64,000 nt of DNA from Ooceraea biroi (GCF_003672135.1 NC_039514.1:7863787-7927786); one strand, 5' to 3'; shown: positions 11,402 to 24,239, numbered from the stretch's first letter. Notes: generated from the sequence alone by a model not told the origin. Made by a program: numbers and translations.

Positions 11402-12687
11402 TTGGGTCGTCCGGAAAGTTCGTGCCGATTTTGAAGGAAAATTCAAAGGCAACATTTTTTTATGTCGATAAATATTTATTGACTTATGTATGCACCGTTT
11501 TGTTTCACAACCTTTGTCCATCTTTCACACAACTAGAAGATTCTATTCTCCCAGAACTTCTTAGGTTTCTCGGCGAAAAACTCCTCAAGGTGGTTTTTTA
11601 TGTCGATCAAAGAGTTGAAGTTCTTGCCGCTAAGAGAATTTTGCAAAGACCTAAATAAGTGAAAGTCTGAAGGTGCAATGTCTGGTGAATACGGTGGGTG
11701 AGGTAGCACATCCCAGCCAAACTCCAACAATTTTTGTCGGGTAGTCAAAGAAACATGAGGTCTGGCATTGTCCTGATGGAACACGACGCCCTTCCTATTA
11801 GCTAATTCTGGACGTTTTTCCTGAATCGCTGTCTTTAATTCGTCCAGTTGCGAGCAGTACTTATCTGCATTTATCGTTTGGTTGTGTGGTAGGAGCTCAT
11901 AATATAGGATTCCTTTCCAATCCCACCAGACACAGAGCATGCCTTTTTTTGGATGAAGGCCGGCTTTCGGAGTGGTTAATGCTGGTTCATTTCGCTTACC
12001 CCAGGATCTTTTTCGTTCTACATTGTTGTAAATGATCCATTTTTCGTCACCCGTCACTAATTGCTTCAAAAATGGTACGTTTTCGTTGCGCTTGTACAGC
12101 GAGTCGCAGATGGAAATGCGATCCATTAAATTTTTTCGGCCAAATTATGCGGAACCCATACATCATAGCGACTTACGTAACCAAGCTTCACTACATGATC
12201 GTGGACAGTGGTTTTCGATATTTTCAGTATCTCTGCTAATTCACGTGTCGTGTAGCGCGGGTTATTCTCGATCAGTGTCTTGATTTGGTCATCATCAGTA
12301 GTAGAGGGTCTGCTCGAGCGTTCTTGGTCTTTAAGGTTAAACTCACCAGCTCTAAACTTAGCGAACCACTTACGTACGGTTCTTTCAGCTAAAGCGCCTT
12401 CTCCGTAAACAGAACATATCGAATTTGTTGCTTGTGAGGCATTTTTGCCTTTCCGGTAATAGAAAAACATCAAGTGTCTAAAATGTTCTTTGTTTTCTTC
12501 CATCTTCAAAAGAGTACAAAACTGACACGAATCAATTTATCTGAAACAACTTTTTTCCTAAAGATGCGTTGAAATGTCACCTTTAAGCACATGTATATAA
12601 ATCGTATGTTTTCAATAACATTGATATATTCAGACATGTTCCAACGCCATCTATTAAAAATCGGCACGAACTTTCCGGACGACCCAA
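11402..12687 (-). mobile_element. mariner element with complete ends (family 1)
   Basis: The 1286 bp element is bounded by matching TIRs of about 30 bp that begin TTGGGTCGTCCGGAAAGTTC, with TA duplications at 11400-11401 and 12688-12689. The transposase gene is on the minus strand and fills the element, as expected for a full-length mariner. The TIRs match throughout and only two coding lesions are visible, so the insertion looks fairly young. Confidence 0.93.
11476..12503 (-). pseudogene. mariner transposase, one frameshift and one premature stop
   Basis: The start ATG is at 12503-12501 (MEENKEHFRHLMFFYYRKGK). An N-terminal pair of helix-turn-helix segments is followed by a DD34D catalytic domain. 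The catalytic aspartates are in TGDEKWI, HQDNARPH and PDIAPSDFHLF, with 34 residues between the second and third. Two lesions are visible. One is a one-base loss in an A run at about 12131, which separates the DNA-binding half from the catalytic half. The other is a TAG at 11535-11533, about 20 codons before the natural stop at 11478-11476. The protein would cut and paste the element at TA sites in the nucleus. As assembled it is not translatable as one chain, but the A-run lesion could be a sequencing error. Confidence 0.9.
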
Positions 12688-12955
12688 TATAATAGAAATT
12701 AATTTCAGAAATAAATCATATTATTCAGCTGCGCTGTAATTTGTCGAAGCTTTTTGATGAATTTTTGATGAGGTCGTTTTCATGACGACACGTTAACACG
12801 AAATTTTTCACCGAAAGCTGATTTCGAACTCGTTGGGAAATTTGGTACTAAAATGTTTGCCGATTTAATATCGCGCAATGCGTGTATCGCAACAATGTAC
12901 GAGATAGATATTCGAGTGCCCGTTTTGATTGCCGCGGTGCAATTTGTCAATATGC

Positions 12956-13762
12956 TTGTTTGTTGAAATGCCGGATCGCTTGATGAATTCGTGGTTCGCC
13001 CCTCGGGCTACCTCGGACCGGTCCAGTTCGCATCTCGCGAATAACAACTATAAATATAAAATTGCGGCGTAATCTCGCATCTTGGAGCATCGGTGATTAT
13101 ATATCCCACGCAACTTCACACATCGATTGTACCTCCGTGTGTCAAGGCTATTTACTTTTATTCTTCCGACGCGCATTATGAATTTCTGATCAGCGTTGGG
13201 ACACGTGTGTCCCAAGTTGACGAGAAATATTTATAACGTTATCGACCGCATTTCCGCGTTGCGCGGCTGCAACATCGTCGGTGAGCGTTACTCCGCGTCA
13301 CTCGTAATCGCCAATTAGCGATTCGCGATTAAATCGACAACGAGGGTCCTTCTTTCCACTACTTTTTGCGACGCGTTGCATCGTCGAGGGGGATGATCAT
13401 CGAGATGAATCCGCGTTCAAGACGAGGCGCGCGTTTCCGTCGCATTCACGATGCTCCGAGCAGTCGTATAATTGGATAAAAAATCCGCGGGCAACGTCGG
13501 CAATTGCTAATTTCCCGGTGGCGAACGTGTTACTGGCCCGTATTTGCACGGACCACTCCCGCAAGTCGGGGCGCATATAGCCGGCTGAAAAAAGCACCGA
13601 CGACGCCGGCACCGACGGCGAACCCTCCCGTGTATAAAAAGCCATTGCAATCACGCGGTATACTGGCACGCTAATGGGGCATTGATATAATTAACTACTA
13701 TACCTGTGCGCTCTTATCGAGCCCGTCGCTCGTACGTCGCTAAAGCCGCCGTCCCCGTCGAG
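12956..13762 (+). repeat. Outer part of the left arm of the giant inverted repeat
   Basis: This stretch matches the reverse complement of about 29215-30106, with many single-base differences and small indels. Homology begins around the TTTGTTGAAATG at about 12957, opposite TTTGTTGAAATGG on the minus strand near 30100. Beyond those points the flanks are unrelated. It is not part of the tandemly repeated 4.2 kb unit that starts at 13763. Confidence 0.8.
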
Positions 13763-13806
13763 CCACCACGAACGCACATACCTAGAACAAAAATAGCACC
13801 TGCATA

Positions 13807-13822
13807 CAGGGTGTCTCAAGCA
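13807..13822 (+). other. Solitary CAGGGTGTCTC transposon-like terminus
   Basis: TA followed by CAGGGTGTCTCAAG resembles the start of the TIR of the elements at 4927 and 52741. No matching inverse terminus is visible nearby. It is copied at 18031 and, inverted, at about 29180 as part of the larger repeat. It may be one end of a truncated or diverged Tc1/mariner-type element. Confidence 0.35.
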
Positions 13823-14921
13823 TTGCGCGTGTTCTAGAGACGAAATTCAAGCGCAATGATGCAGAGCTAGTTGATTTCGTTTGGAGTAACGTTTGTGACA
13901 TTTTTGTCGAAAAATAATTTATCTTGCTGTCTCATAGACTTTTTAGTTTACCAGATTACATCAAGTTCGTGAAATCGTTAATAGAAAAACATAAGCAAGT
14001 CAAAGGTTAAGCACTGGATATAAAATGATAATGGATAAATAATATTTCTTGTCATTTCCTATCAAAGAGGATTACTTCCTTTTTACAAAAAGATGTACGT
14101 GCCTTCGTTCTCCATTTATGCAAATTCTAACTATGCAAATTCAGCTCGCCGGAACTTGCATTTAAGAATAACGAAATTGGAAGTACGTAATGCTGAAAAT
14201 TATGAAGAGAGAATTACGCAAGGATCTTCGCAGCAAGGAAAAATTGCTCGGAGATATTTTGTGTGAGGGAAAATGCAACATAGGGGTGCTCGCGCGCACC
14301 TGTGCGCACGCGATCGCCTCGTTTTCGCGGATTTCTGCTCCTCGACTTGCGTCAATGTGCATTACGTCTTCGAGGTTGTATTTTTATTAAACCCATAACG
14401 GGACGAGCGCGTCGGGCGGAAGTATCGCATCCGCAATGACGGCGAGGGGAAGTGGATGGAAGGGTACCAGGGTGCGCACGAGCCGAGGTGGAAATCGCAG
14501 GATACGCGAGAGGGGAAAAAACCCTCGGGGTTTTGTACACGCGTACGAGAAGGGAACGTTAAATTAGAAGATAAACCGAGCGCCGGTAAATTTGCGGCAC
14601 CGGAGTTGTTCATATTCTCCAACGCATCCGCAATTTATCCGGCTTTCGTCCGATAAAAGCGCACGCTTCACTTTTCCGTTTATTCGAAACCGTACGTGCA
14701 TACCTGAGGAAGATGAGAGTAATCTCCCGTGTGCCAAAGGCAACGTGTTCACCGACGTGAAATGGAAAGGTAAATATTCTCTGATGACGAGACAATATTT
14801 CTTTGTGTCAGGAAACTATTGACGAAACTGACATTTTATTAATCGAAGATGCAAATGGAAACTTTCAATCCACGACGACACTTTGGACATATTAACGTGT
14901 AATGCGAGCGAAAAATTATTA

Positions 14922-16218
14922 TTGGGTTAGCCAAAAAGTAATTGCGTTTTTTTTCAATAGATGGACATACATGTCTTGAAATGTAACTAACTTCATTCTA
15001 AACCGCAAATTCATTATGTAGGTTAACAACTCACAGTTCAAGCTTGTTTTACAAAAAGAAAGTACACGATTTCGTTAACAATTGTTTCTTTGCCGTCGAT
15101 TTCAAAATGGAAAATCAAAAAGAACATTTTCGTCATATTTTGTTTTATTATTTCCGAAAAGGGAAAAACGCTGTGCAAGCTCATAAAAAGTTATGTCATG
15201 TATATGGCGAAGATGCTTAAAACTGCGGCAGTGTCAAAATTGATTTACTAAATTTCGATCTGGAGATTTTAATGTGAAAGATGCACCACGCTCAGGAAGG
15301 CCAATCGAAATTGATGATGACAAAATAAAGACACTGATCGATTCCAATCGGCGTTTAACGACACGAGAGACTGCTGAGAATCTTAACATGTCGAAATCGA
15401 GTGTTGAAAACCATTTAAAACGACTTGGATACATTAGTAAGCTCGATATTTGGGTAGCACATGAGCTCAAAGAAATTCATCTCACTAAGCGTATTGACAT
15501 CTGCGATTCTCTTTTGAAACGTGAGGAAAATGATCGATTTTTGAAACGTATGATAACAGGCGACGAAAAATGGATCGTCTACAACAACGTCAAACGAAAA
15601 AGATGGTGGAGCAAGCGTGATGAACCTGCTGAAAGCACTTGAAAAGCAGATATTCACCAAAGAAAGATTATGCTGTCAGTCTGGTGGGACTTTAAAGGTA
15701 TTGTGTATTTTGAGCTGCTTGCAAGGAATCAAACCATTAATTCAGACGTATACTGTCGTCAACTGGATAAATTAAATGATGCCATCAAACAGAAACGTCG
15801 AGAATTGGTGAATCGCAAAGGTGTTGTGTTTCACCATGATAACGCTAGACCACGTACAAGTTTGGTCACTCGTGAAAAATTGTTGCAGCTTGGATGGGAT
15901 GTGTTACCATGATGTTACCACATCCACCATATTCGCCAGACCTGGCACCATCAGATTACCATTCGTTTCGTTCTTTGCAAAACGCCTTGAATGGTAAAAC
16001 CTTTACTGCTGATGAGGATATCAAATCGTTGTTGGAATTGTTTTTTGCTGAAAAAGATAAGAACTTTTTTGAGCGCGGAATCATGAAGTTGCCTGAAAAA
16101 TGGCAAAAGATAATCAAACAAAATGGACAATGTATTGTTTAATAAAGTTTTTGTTTCCCATGAAAAATTCGCCTTTTATTTATATAAAAAAAACGCAATT
16201 ACTTTTTGGCCAACCCAA
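14922..16218 (+). mobile_element. mariner element (family 2), complete ends
   Basis: The 1297 bp element starts TTGGGTTAGCCAAAAAGTAA and ends with the inverse of TTGGGTTGGCCAAAAAGTAA. TA flanks it at 14920-14921 and 16219-16220. The TIRs differ clearly from those of the element at 11402, so this is a separate mariner lineage. Copies or parts recur at 19144, 22612, 23446 (inverted), 26609 (inverted) and 48208 (inverted), most of them because of the surrounding large duplication. Confidence 0.93.
15107..16142 (+). pseudogene. mariner transposase (family 2), multiply broken
   Basis: The start ATG at 15107 gives MENQKEHFRHILFYYFRKGK and the natural end is at 16142. The catalytic motifs are recognisable as TGDEKWIVYNN, HHDNARPRTS and DLAPSDYHSF. 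Visible damage includes a one-base loss near 15219 that creates an immediate stop, a tryptophan-to-stop change near 15241 and a TGA at 15640-15642. An 11 bp tandem duplication at about 15908-15918 breaks the frame just before the third catalytic aspartate. It is non-functional, in contrast to the nearly intact family 1 copy. Confidence 0.9.
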
Positions 16219-16488
16219 TATATTCTCGAGCCTAATAAAATAAATTACCTATCCACGTCTTTTGTTTGTTGTCTGATGAAATTACATAAAATATTTTATC
16301 TATATTTTCATTTACATTTATTCGCTACGCAATGAATTTTGGATCGCTCTGTACGCGACTCCCGAATGGCTTCGAGGCTTCTCTCGGTCCCCTACGCTAA
16401 ATTTTAACACACTTCCCAAGCCGGGAGATCGCGTGCACCGCAATGCAAGATCGACTTTGCATACCTCAAGTAGAAACAGCACGATACC

Positions 16489-16516
16489 GACGACGACGAC
16501 GACGACGACGACGACA
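16489..16516. repeat. (GAC)n microsatellite
   Basis: Nine consecutive GAC units. The equivalent positions in copy B are interrupted by an extra base, and in the inverted copy the run is largely lost. That is the kind of error long-read sequencing makes in short tandem repeats. Confidence 0.9.
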
Positions 16517-19143
16517 ACGTGCCGACCTTACTTTATTATCGGCCATCATAAGTACGCCCGCACGTAGACTGAATTTTCTCTCTCGTGACTTTTTCCCCGC
16601 CCTCGTAAATCCGCTGAGCGAAATGCTAATGTACGTTAACGATTTAAATCGATGCCACTCGTGGGTGCTGCAAATCGAAGGATGCGAAATGGTCGATTAA
16701 GAGAATCCGCGCGTGCTCCGCTCGCGGACTCCCCGCCCCCGTCGTTGATCTCGAAAATGGAAAGTGGACATACTCGAACGAGATAGCGATTTTCGTCGCG
16801 ATCCATTCGCGGTTCAACGTGATCAGTTTCACGTCCGTTGGATGGACGAATCTCGCACGGATGTTAAGCACAACGGGGACATCGAAGTAATCCGCGCATC
16901 GTCCGCCGCCGCACGTGTGACTAGATTCCTCCTGACGCGGGAAACTCGGGACTTGCCATTCACCATCGGATGAAAATCAAAAGCCGAGGCTTGTCGAGCG
17001 ACCAGTCTGAATATTCATGATTGATATTTGAATATTACAAACTACAGCCGCGGCGGGACGGAGGGGAGAAAGAACGCGCGCGCTCTTCGTCGTTCATAAA
17101 ACGTTGACACGAAATGATTATCGTTTAACGCCGATGTAACTTTAAGTATAATGCGGAGAAAATTATTCGTACGGTGATCGCGCTGAAGTAGATAGAGCAC
17201 ATTATGCCACTGATAATCCAGTAATTTACATAAAGTTCACTTGCTATAACGCAACAATATGCAGCGCCGTTTCAACGGAAAATCGGTATGCGTTTAGTAG
17301 GGTCATACGTGGAAATTAAGTGTGCATTAAACGCTATCTTTATTGCGCGACATCCGTAACAGCCAATGATAGTCTGCTGATAGCGCAGCTGAGGATGCAT
17401 CACCATAAATTTCCACAAAGTTCGCTTTGTAGCCACAACATTGAGGATCAACAGCGGCGTGTTGTCGTGTCAAGCTTGAATATTCATTATTACCATTTAA
17501 ATATTACAAACTGCATTCTCCGTAGTACGCACGTGTGCATGTTTTGCGTTAATGGTGAAATGTTAATGCGGAAATAATTCTCTGCAGCTTGCCAGCAACA
17601 TAAATTCTCATGACGGTAGAATAATTTGAACACAAATATGAACATTGTTTTAAGCAACGCGCGGTGAAGAAAAACTCGTTTGCCTAGTTAAAGTCAACGG
17701 CTAAGTTGTGTTAAATGATGTTGAAGTGAAAAGTCAAGGTATATCAAGAACTATTTTCTGCTGTGCCTCGAAGCCTTAACTCGCGGAATCTCTCAACAAT
17801 ATCCACGATAGTCTCCACATCTAGCCGAAAGCCATTTCGATAACCGGATCGAAGTTACGCGGATGTTAGATACGATAGAGAAGTCGGGGTAATCCGAGTG
17901 CCGGTAGTTTCCGCACGTAAAACAGCCGTGTACCTGCATCGGGCCGCGCTTAATACCGGCGCACTCGTGTTTCACATGCACACGACCACCACGAAACGCA
18001 CATACCTAGAACAAAAATAGCACCTGCATACAGGGTGTCTCAAGGACATTGCGCGTGTTCTAGAGACGAAATTCAAGCGCAATGATGCAGAGCAGTTGAT
18101 TTCGTTTGGAGTAACGTTTGTGACATTTTTGTCGAAAATAATTTATCTTGCTGTCTCATAGACTTTTTAGTTACCAGATTACATCAAGTTCGTGAAATCG
18201 TTAATAGAAAAACATAAGCAAGTCAAAGGTTAAGCACTGGATATAAAATGATAATGGATAAATAATATTTCTTGTCATTTCCTATCAAAGAGGATTACTT
18301 CCTTTTTACAAAAAGATGTACGTGCCTTCGTTCTCCATTTATGCAAATTCTAACTATGCAAATTCAGCTCGCCGGAACTTGCATTTAAGAATAACGAAAT
18401 TGGAAGTACGTAATGCTGAAAATTATGAAGAGAGAATTACGCAAGGATCTTCGCAGCAAGGAAAAATTGCTCGGAGATATTTTGTGTGAGGAAAATGCAA
18501 CATAGGGTGCTCGCGCGCACCTGTGCGCACGCGATCGCCTCGTTTTCGCGGATTTCTGCTCCTCGACTTGCGTCAATGTGCATTACGTCTTCGAGGTTGT
18601 ATTTTTATTAAACCCATAACGGGACGAGCGCGTCGTCGGCGGAAGTATCGCATCCGCAATGACGGCGAGGGGAAGTGGATGGAAGGGTACCAGGGTGCGC
18701 ACGAGCCGAGGTGGAAATCGCAGGATACGCGAGAGGGGAAAAACCCTCGGGGTTTTGTACACGCGTACGGAAAGGGAACGTTAAATTAGAAGATAAACCG
18801 AGCGCCGGTAAATTTGCGGCACCGGAGTTGTTCATATTCTCCAACGCATCCGCAATTTATCCGGCTTTCGTCCGATAAAAGCGCACGCTTCACTTTTCCG
18901 TTTATTCGAAACCGTACGTGCATACCTGAGGAAGATGAGAGTAATCTCCCGTGTGCCAAAGGCAACGTGTTACACGACGTGAAATGGAAAGGTAAATATT
19001 CTCTGATGACGAGACAATATTTCTTTGTGTCAGGAAACTATTGACGAAACTGACATTTTATTAATCGAAGATGCAAATGGAAACTTTCAATCCACGACGA
19101 CACTTTGGACATATTAACGTGTAATGCGAGCGAAAAATTATTA

Positions 19144-20545
19144 TTGGGTTAGCCAAAAAGTAATTGCGTTTTTTTTTCAATAGATGGACATACATGTCTT
19201 GAAATGTAACTAACTTCATTCTAAACCGCAAATTCATTATGTAGGTTAACAACTTACAGTTCAAGCTTGTTTTACAAAAAGAAAGTACACGATTTCAGTT
19301 AACAATTGTTTCTTTGCCGTCGATTTCACAAATGGAAAATCAAAAAAACATTTTCGTCATATTTTGTTTTATTATTTCCGAAAAGGGAAAAACGCTGTGC
19401 AAGCTCATAAAAAGTTATGTCATGTATATGGCGAAGATGCTTAAAACTGCGGCAGTGTCAAAATTGATTTACTAAATTTCGATCTGGAGATTTTAATGTG
19501 AAAGATGCACCACGCTCAGGAAGGCCAATCGAAATTGATGATGACAAAATAAAGACACTGATCGATTCCAATCGGCGTTTAACGACACGAGAGACTGCTG
19601 AGAATCTTAACATGTCGAAATCGAGTGTTGAAAACATTTAAAACGACTTGGATACATTAGTAAGCTCGATATTTGGTAGCACATGAGCTCAAAGAAATTC
19701 ATCTCACTAAGCGTATTGACATCTGCGATTCTCTTTTGAAACGTGAGGAAAATGATCGATTTTTGAAACGTGATGAACAGGCGACGAAAAATGGATCGTC
19801 TACAACAACGTCAAACGAAAAAGATCGTGGAGCAAGCGTGATGAACCTGCTGAAAGCACTTGAAAAGCAGATATTCACCAAAGAAAGATTATGCTGTCAG
19901 TCTGGTGGGACTTTAAAGGTATTGTGTATTTTGAGCTGCTTGCAAGGAATCAACAATTAATCAGACGTATACTGTCGTCAACTGGATNNNNNNNNNNNNN
20001 NNNNNNNNNNNNNNNNNNNNNNNNNNNNNNNNNNNNNNNNNNNNNNNNNNNNNNNNNNNNNNNNNNNNNNNNNNNNNNNNNNNNNNNACTGGATAAATTA
20101 AATGATGCCATCAACAGAAACGTCGAGAATTGGTGAATCGCAAGGTGTTGTGTTTCACCATGAAACGCTAGACCACGTACAAAGTGTGGTCACTCGTGAA
20201 AAAATGTTGCAGCTTGGATGGATGTGTTACCATGATGTTAACCACATCCACCATATCGCCAGACCTGGCACCATCAGATTACCATTCGCTTTCGTTCTTT
20301 GCAAAAAGCCTTGAATGGTAAAACCTTTACTGCTGATGAGTATCAAATCGTTGTTGGAATTGTTTTTGAGTGAAAAAGGATAAGAACTTTTTTTTGAGCG
20401 CGGAATCATGAAGTTGCCTGAAAAATGCAAAAGATAATCAAACAAAAATGGAGAATGTATTGTTTAATAAAGTTTTTGTTTCCCATTGAAAAATTCGCCT
20501 TTATTTATATAAAAAAAAACGCAATTACTTTTTGGGCCAACCCAA
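19144..20545 (+). mobile_element. mariner (family 2), copy in unit B, interrupted by N gap
   Basis: This is the same insertion as 14922-16218, carried in unit B, with TIRs and flanking TA conserved. The transposase is broken by the same lesions plus extra indels, especially to the right of the N gap. Because site and lesions are shared, it is a duplicate of the locus and not an independent transposition. Confidence 0.9.
19988..20087. other. Assembly gap (100 N) inside the mariner
   Basis: Exactly 100 N. The bases before the gap (ACTGGAT) and the first bases after it (ACTGGAT) are the same. In copy A this motif occurs once, so the two sides overlap by 7 bp and no sequence need be missing. Sequence quality drops sharply to the right of the gap. 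Confidence 0.95.
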
Positions 20546-22326
20546 TATATTCTCGAGCCTAATAAAATAATTACCTATCCCACGTCTTTTTTGTTTCTGA
20601 TGAAATTACAATAAAATATTTATTCTATATTTTCATTTACATTTATTCGCTACCAATGAATTGGATCGCTCTTACGCGTGACTCCCGAATGGCTTCGTAG
20701 CTCTTCTCGGTCCCCTACGCTAAATTTTAACACACTTCCCAAGCCGGGAATCGCGTTGCAACGCAATGCAGATCGACTTTGCATACCTCAAGTAGAAACA
20801 GCCGATTACCGACGACGACGAACGACGACGACGACGACAACGTGCCGACCTTACTTTATTATTCGGCCATCATAAGTACGCCCGCACGTAGACTGAATTT
20901 TCTCTCTCGTGACTTTTTCCCCCGCCCTCGTAAATCCGCTGAGCGAAATGCTAATGTACTGTTAACGATTTAAATCGATGCCACTCGTGGGTGCTGCAAA
21001 TTCGAAGGAATGCGAAATTGGTCGATTAAGAAGAATCGCGCGTGCTCCGCTCGCGGACTCCCCGCCCCCGTCGTTTGATCTCGAAAAATGGAAAGTTGGA
21101 CATACTCGAACGAGATAGCGATTTTCGTTCGCATTCCATTCGCGGTCAACGTGTAATCAGTTTCACGTTCCGTTGGATTGCGACGAATCTCGCACGATTA
21201 GCACACACGGGACATCGAAGTAAATCCGCGCATCGTCCGCCGCCGCACGTGTGACTAGATTCCTCCTGACGCGGAAACTCCGGACTTGCCAGTTCACCCA
21301 TCGGATGAAAATCAAAAAGCCTAGGCTTTGTCGAGGACCAGTCTGGAATTTTCATGATTGATATTTGAATTATTTACAACACAGCGCGGCGGGACGGAGG
21401 GGAGAAAGAACGCGCCGCGCTCTTCGTCGTTCATAAACGTTTGACACGAAATGATTATCGTTTAACGCCGATGTAACTTTAAGTATAAATGCGGAGAAAT
21501 TATTCGTACGGTGATCGCGCTGAAGTGATAGAGCACCTATGCCACTGATAATCCAGTAATTTACATAAAGTTCCACTGCTATAACGCAACAAATATTGCA
21601 GCGCCGTTTCAACGAAAATCGGTATTGCCGTTTATAGGGTCATACGTTGGAAATTAAGTGTGCATTAAACGCTATCTTTATTGCGCGACATCCTAACAGC
21701 CAATGGATAGTCTGCTGATAGCGCAGCTGAGGAGGCATCACCATAAAAATTTCCACAAAGTTCGCTTGTAGCACAACATTGAGGATCAACAAGCGGCTGT
21801 TGTCGTGTCAAGCTTGAAATATTCATTATTACCATTTAAATATTACAAACTGCATTCCGTTATACGCACGTGTGCTGTTTTTGCGTTAAGGTGGAAATTT
21901 AAATGCGGCAAATAATTCACTAGCAGCTTGCCAGCAACATTAAATTCTCATTGACGGTAGAAAATTTGAACACAAATATGAACATTGTTTAAGCAACGCG
22001 CGGTGAAGAAAACTCGTTTGCCTAGTTAAAGTCAACGGCTCAGTTGTAAATGATTTGAAGTGAAAAGTCAAGGTATATCAAAGGAACTATTTTCCTTGCT
22101 TGCCTCGAAGCCTTAACTCGCGGAATCTCTCAACATATCCACGATAGTCTCCACATCTAGCCGAAAGCCATTTTCGATAACCGATCGAAGTTACGCGGAT
22201 GTTAGATACGATAGAGAAAGTCGGGGTAATCCCGAGTGCCGGTAGTTCCGCACGTAAAACAGCCGTGTTACCTGCATCCGGGCCGCGCTTAATACCGGCG
22301 CCACTCGTGTTTCACATGCACACAAC

Positions 22327-23445
22327 CACCAAGTGTATTCGCAAATCAAAGCCAGGCTACCGTGGAGTGGCATGATCGATGTACGCGTATCACGTACAAT
22401 CCGGTTAAACCAGTGTCAAAATTACCGTATGCATAATTATTAATTACACTGAGGCATGCCTATGAAATTATGTAATATCCGCGCTTTAACTGACCCGATG
22501 ATCAATTAAGATCATTTAGTATAGTGTTTGAATGGATTACGTTAATTATTGCCTTCATTCAATTTCGGTACTTTTTTTTATATGCACGTCGTGTTAATGA
22601 AAACGAATTTATTGAGTTGGCCAAAAGTAATTGGCGTTTTTTTCCAATAAATGGACATACATGTCTTGAAATGTAACTAACTTCATTTCTTAAACCCGCA
22701 AATCATTATGTAGGTTAACCAACTCACAGTTCAAGCTGTTTTACAAAAAGAAAGTACACGATTCATTAACAATTGTTTCTTTGCCGTCAATTCAAAATGG
22801 GAAAATCAAAAAGAACATTTTCGTCATATTTTGTTTTATTACTTCCGAAAGGGGAAAAACGCTGTGCGAGCCTCATAAAAAGTATATTGTCATGTATATG
22901 CGAAGATGCTTAAAACGTGCGGCATGTCAAAATTGGTTTTACTAAATTTGATCTGGAGATTTTAATGTGAAAGATGCACCCACGCTCAGGAAGGCCCAAT
23001 CGAAATTGATTGATGACAAAATAGAAGACACTGATCGATTCCAATTCGGCGTTTAACGACACGAGAGACTGCTGAGAATCTTAACATGTCGAAATCGAGG
23101 TTAACCATTTTAAAACGACTTGGATACATTAGTAAGCTCGATATTTGGGTAGCACATGAGCTCAAAGAAAATTCATCTCACTAAGCGTATTTGACATCTG
23201 CGATTCCTTTTGAAACGTGAGAAAATGATCGATTTTTGAAACGTATGATAACAGGCGACGAAAAAATGGATCGGTCACAACAACGTCAAACGAAAAAGAT
23301 CGTGGAGCAAAGGCGTGATTGAACCTGCTAAAGCCACTTGAAAAGCAGATATTCACCAAAGAAAAATATTGCTGTCAGTCTGGTGGGACTTTAAAGGTAT
23401 TGTGTATTTTTGAGCTACTTGCAAGAATCAAACCATTAATTCAGA
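22327..23445 (+). repeat. Inner part of left arm of the giant inverted repeat
   Basis: This stretch follows unit B and is unique apart from its mirror image at 23446-24725. It contains about 285 bp of non-mobile sequence and then the start of a further mariner. The last ~64 bases (23382-23445) have no mirror partner and would form the loop of the fold-back. Confidence 0.85.
22612..23445 (+). mobile_element. mariner (family 2), 5' part, truncated at the turning point
   Basis: It starts TTGAGTTGGCCAAAAGTAAT after TA. It follows the family 2 transposase gene to about two-thirds of its length (ending in the AATCAAACCATTAATTCAGA region) and then stops where the sequence reverses direction. Many one-base indels disrupt the frame. 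It has its own flanking sequence, so it is a different insertion from 14922. Confidence 0.87.
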
Positions 23446-24239
23446 CTGGAAGCAATAATTCGTTTCTTTGGTGAATATCTGCTTTTTCAAGTGCTTCAGC
23501 AGGTTCATCACGCTATGCTCCACGATCTTGTTCGTTTGACGTGTTGTAGACGATCCATTTTCGCGCCTGTTATCATACGTTTCAAGAAATCGATCATTTT
23601 CCTCAACGTTTCAAAAAGAGAATCGCAGATGTCAAATACGCTTAGTGAGATGAATTTCTTTGAGCTCATATGTGCTAAACCAAATATTCGAAGCAATACT
23701 ATACTAATGTAAATCAATCGTTTTTAAATGGTTTTTCAACAACTCGATTTCGACATGTTAAGATTCTCAAGCAGATCTCTCGTTCGTTAAACGCCATTGG
23801 AATCGACAGTCGTCCGCTTTATTTTGTCATCATCAATTCTCGATTGGGCCTTCTGAGCGTGGTTGCATCTTTCACATTCAAACATCTCCAGATCGAAATT
23901 TAGTAAACCCAATTTGACACTAGCCGCAGTTTTTTAAAGACATCTTCGCCATATACATAAAATAACTTTTCTATGGAGTCTCGACACAGCGTTTTTTTCC
24001 CTTTTCGGAAGTAATAAAACAAAATTATGACGAAAATTCTTTTGATTTTCCATTTTGAAATTGACGGCAAAGAAACAATTGTTAATGAAATCGTGACTTT
24101 CTTTTTGTAAAAACAAGCTTGAAACTGTGATTGTTAACCTACATAATGAATTATTGCGGTTTAGATGAGTTAGTTACATTCAAGATCATGTATTCCATTT
24201 ATCTGGAAAAAAACGCAAAATTACTTTTGGCCAACTCAA
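23446..24239 (-). mobile_element. mariner (family 2), inverted mirror of the 22612 copy
   Basis: Inverted image of 22612-23381, ending in the inverse of TTGAGTTGGCCAAAAGTAAT. It shares the flanking sequence of the left-arm copy, so it is the same insertion seen on the other strand. All frames are broken. Confidence 0.85.

Larger units (their letters stand above)
13763..17985 (+). repeat. 4.2 kb unit, copy A (first of a tandem pair)
   Basis: The unit runs from CCACCACGAACGCACATACC to the point where the same motif restarts at 17986. It includes a mariner (14922-16218), a GAC microsatellite and several hundred bases of non-coding sequence on each side. Copy B repeats it in the same orientation, and an inverted copy lies within 23446-30106. 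Copy A is the cleanest of the three, because the other copies carry extra single-base indels relative to it. The A/B junction has a short microhomology (CCACCA). Confidence 0.88.
17986..22326 (+). repeat. 4.2 kb unit, copy B (second of the tandem pair)
   Basis: Direct repeat of 13763-17985. From 17986 to the N gap at 19988 it differs from copy A by few bases. After the gap it shows a single-base insertion or deletion every few tens of bases, while substitutions are rare. Instead of restarting the unit, its end continues into sequence absent from copy A (GTGTATTCGCAAATCAAAGC at about 22332). Confidence 0.87.
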
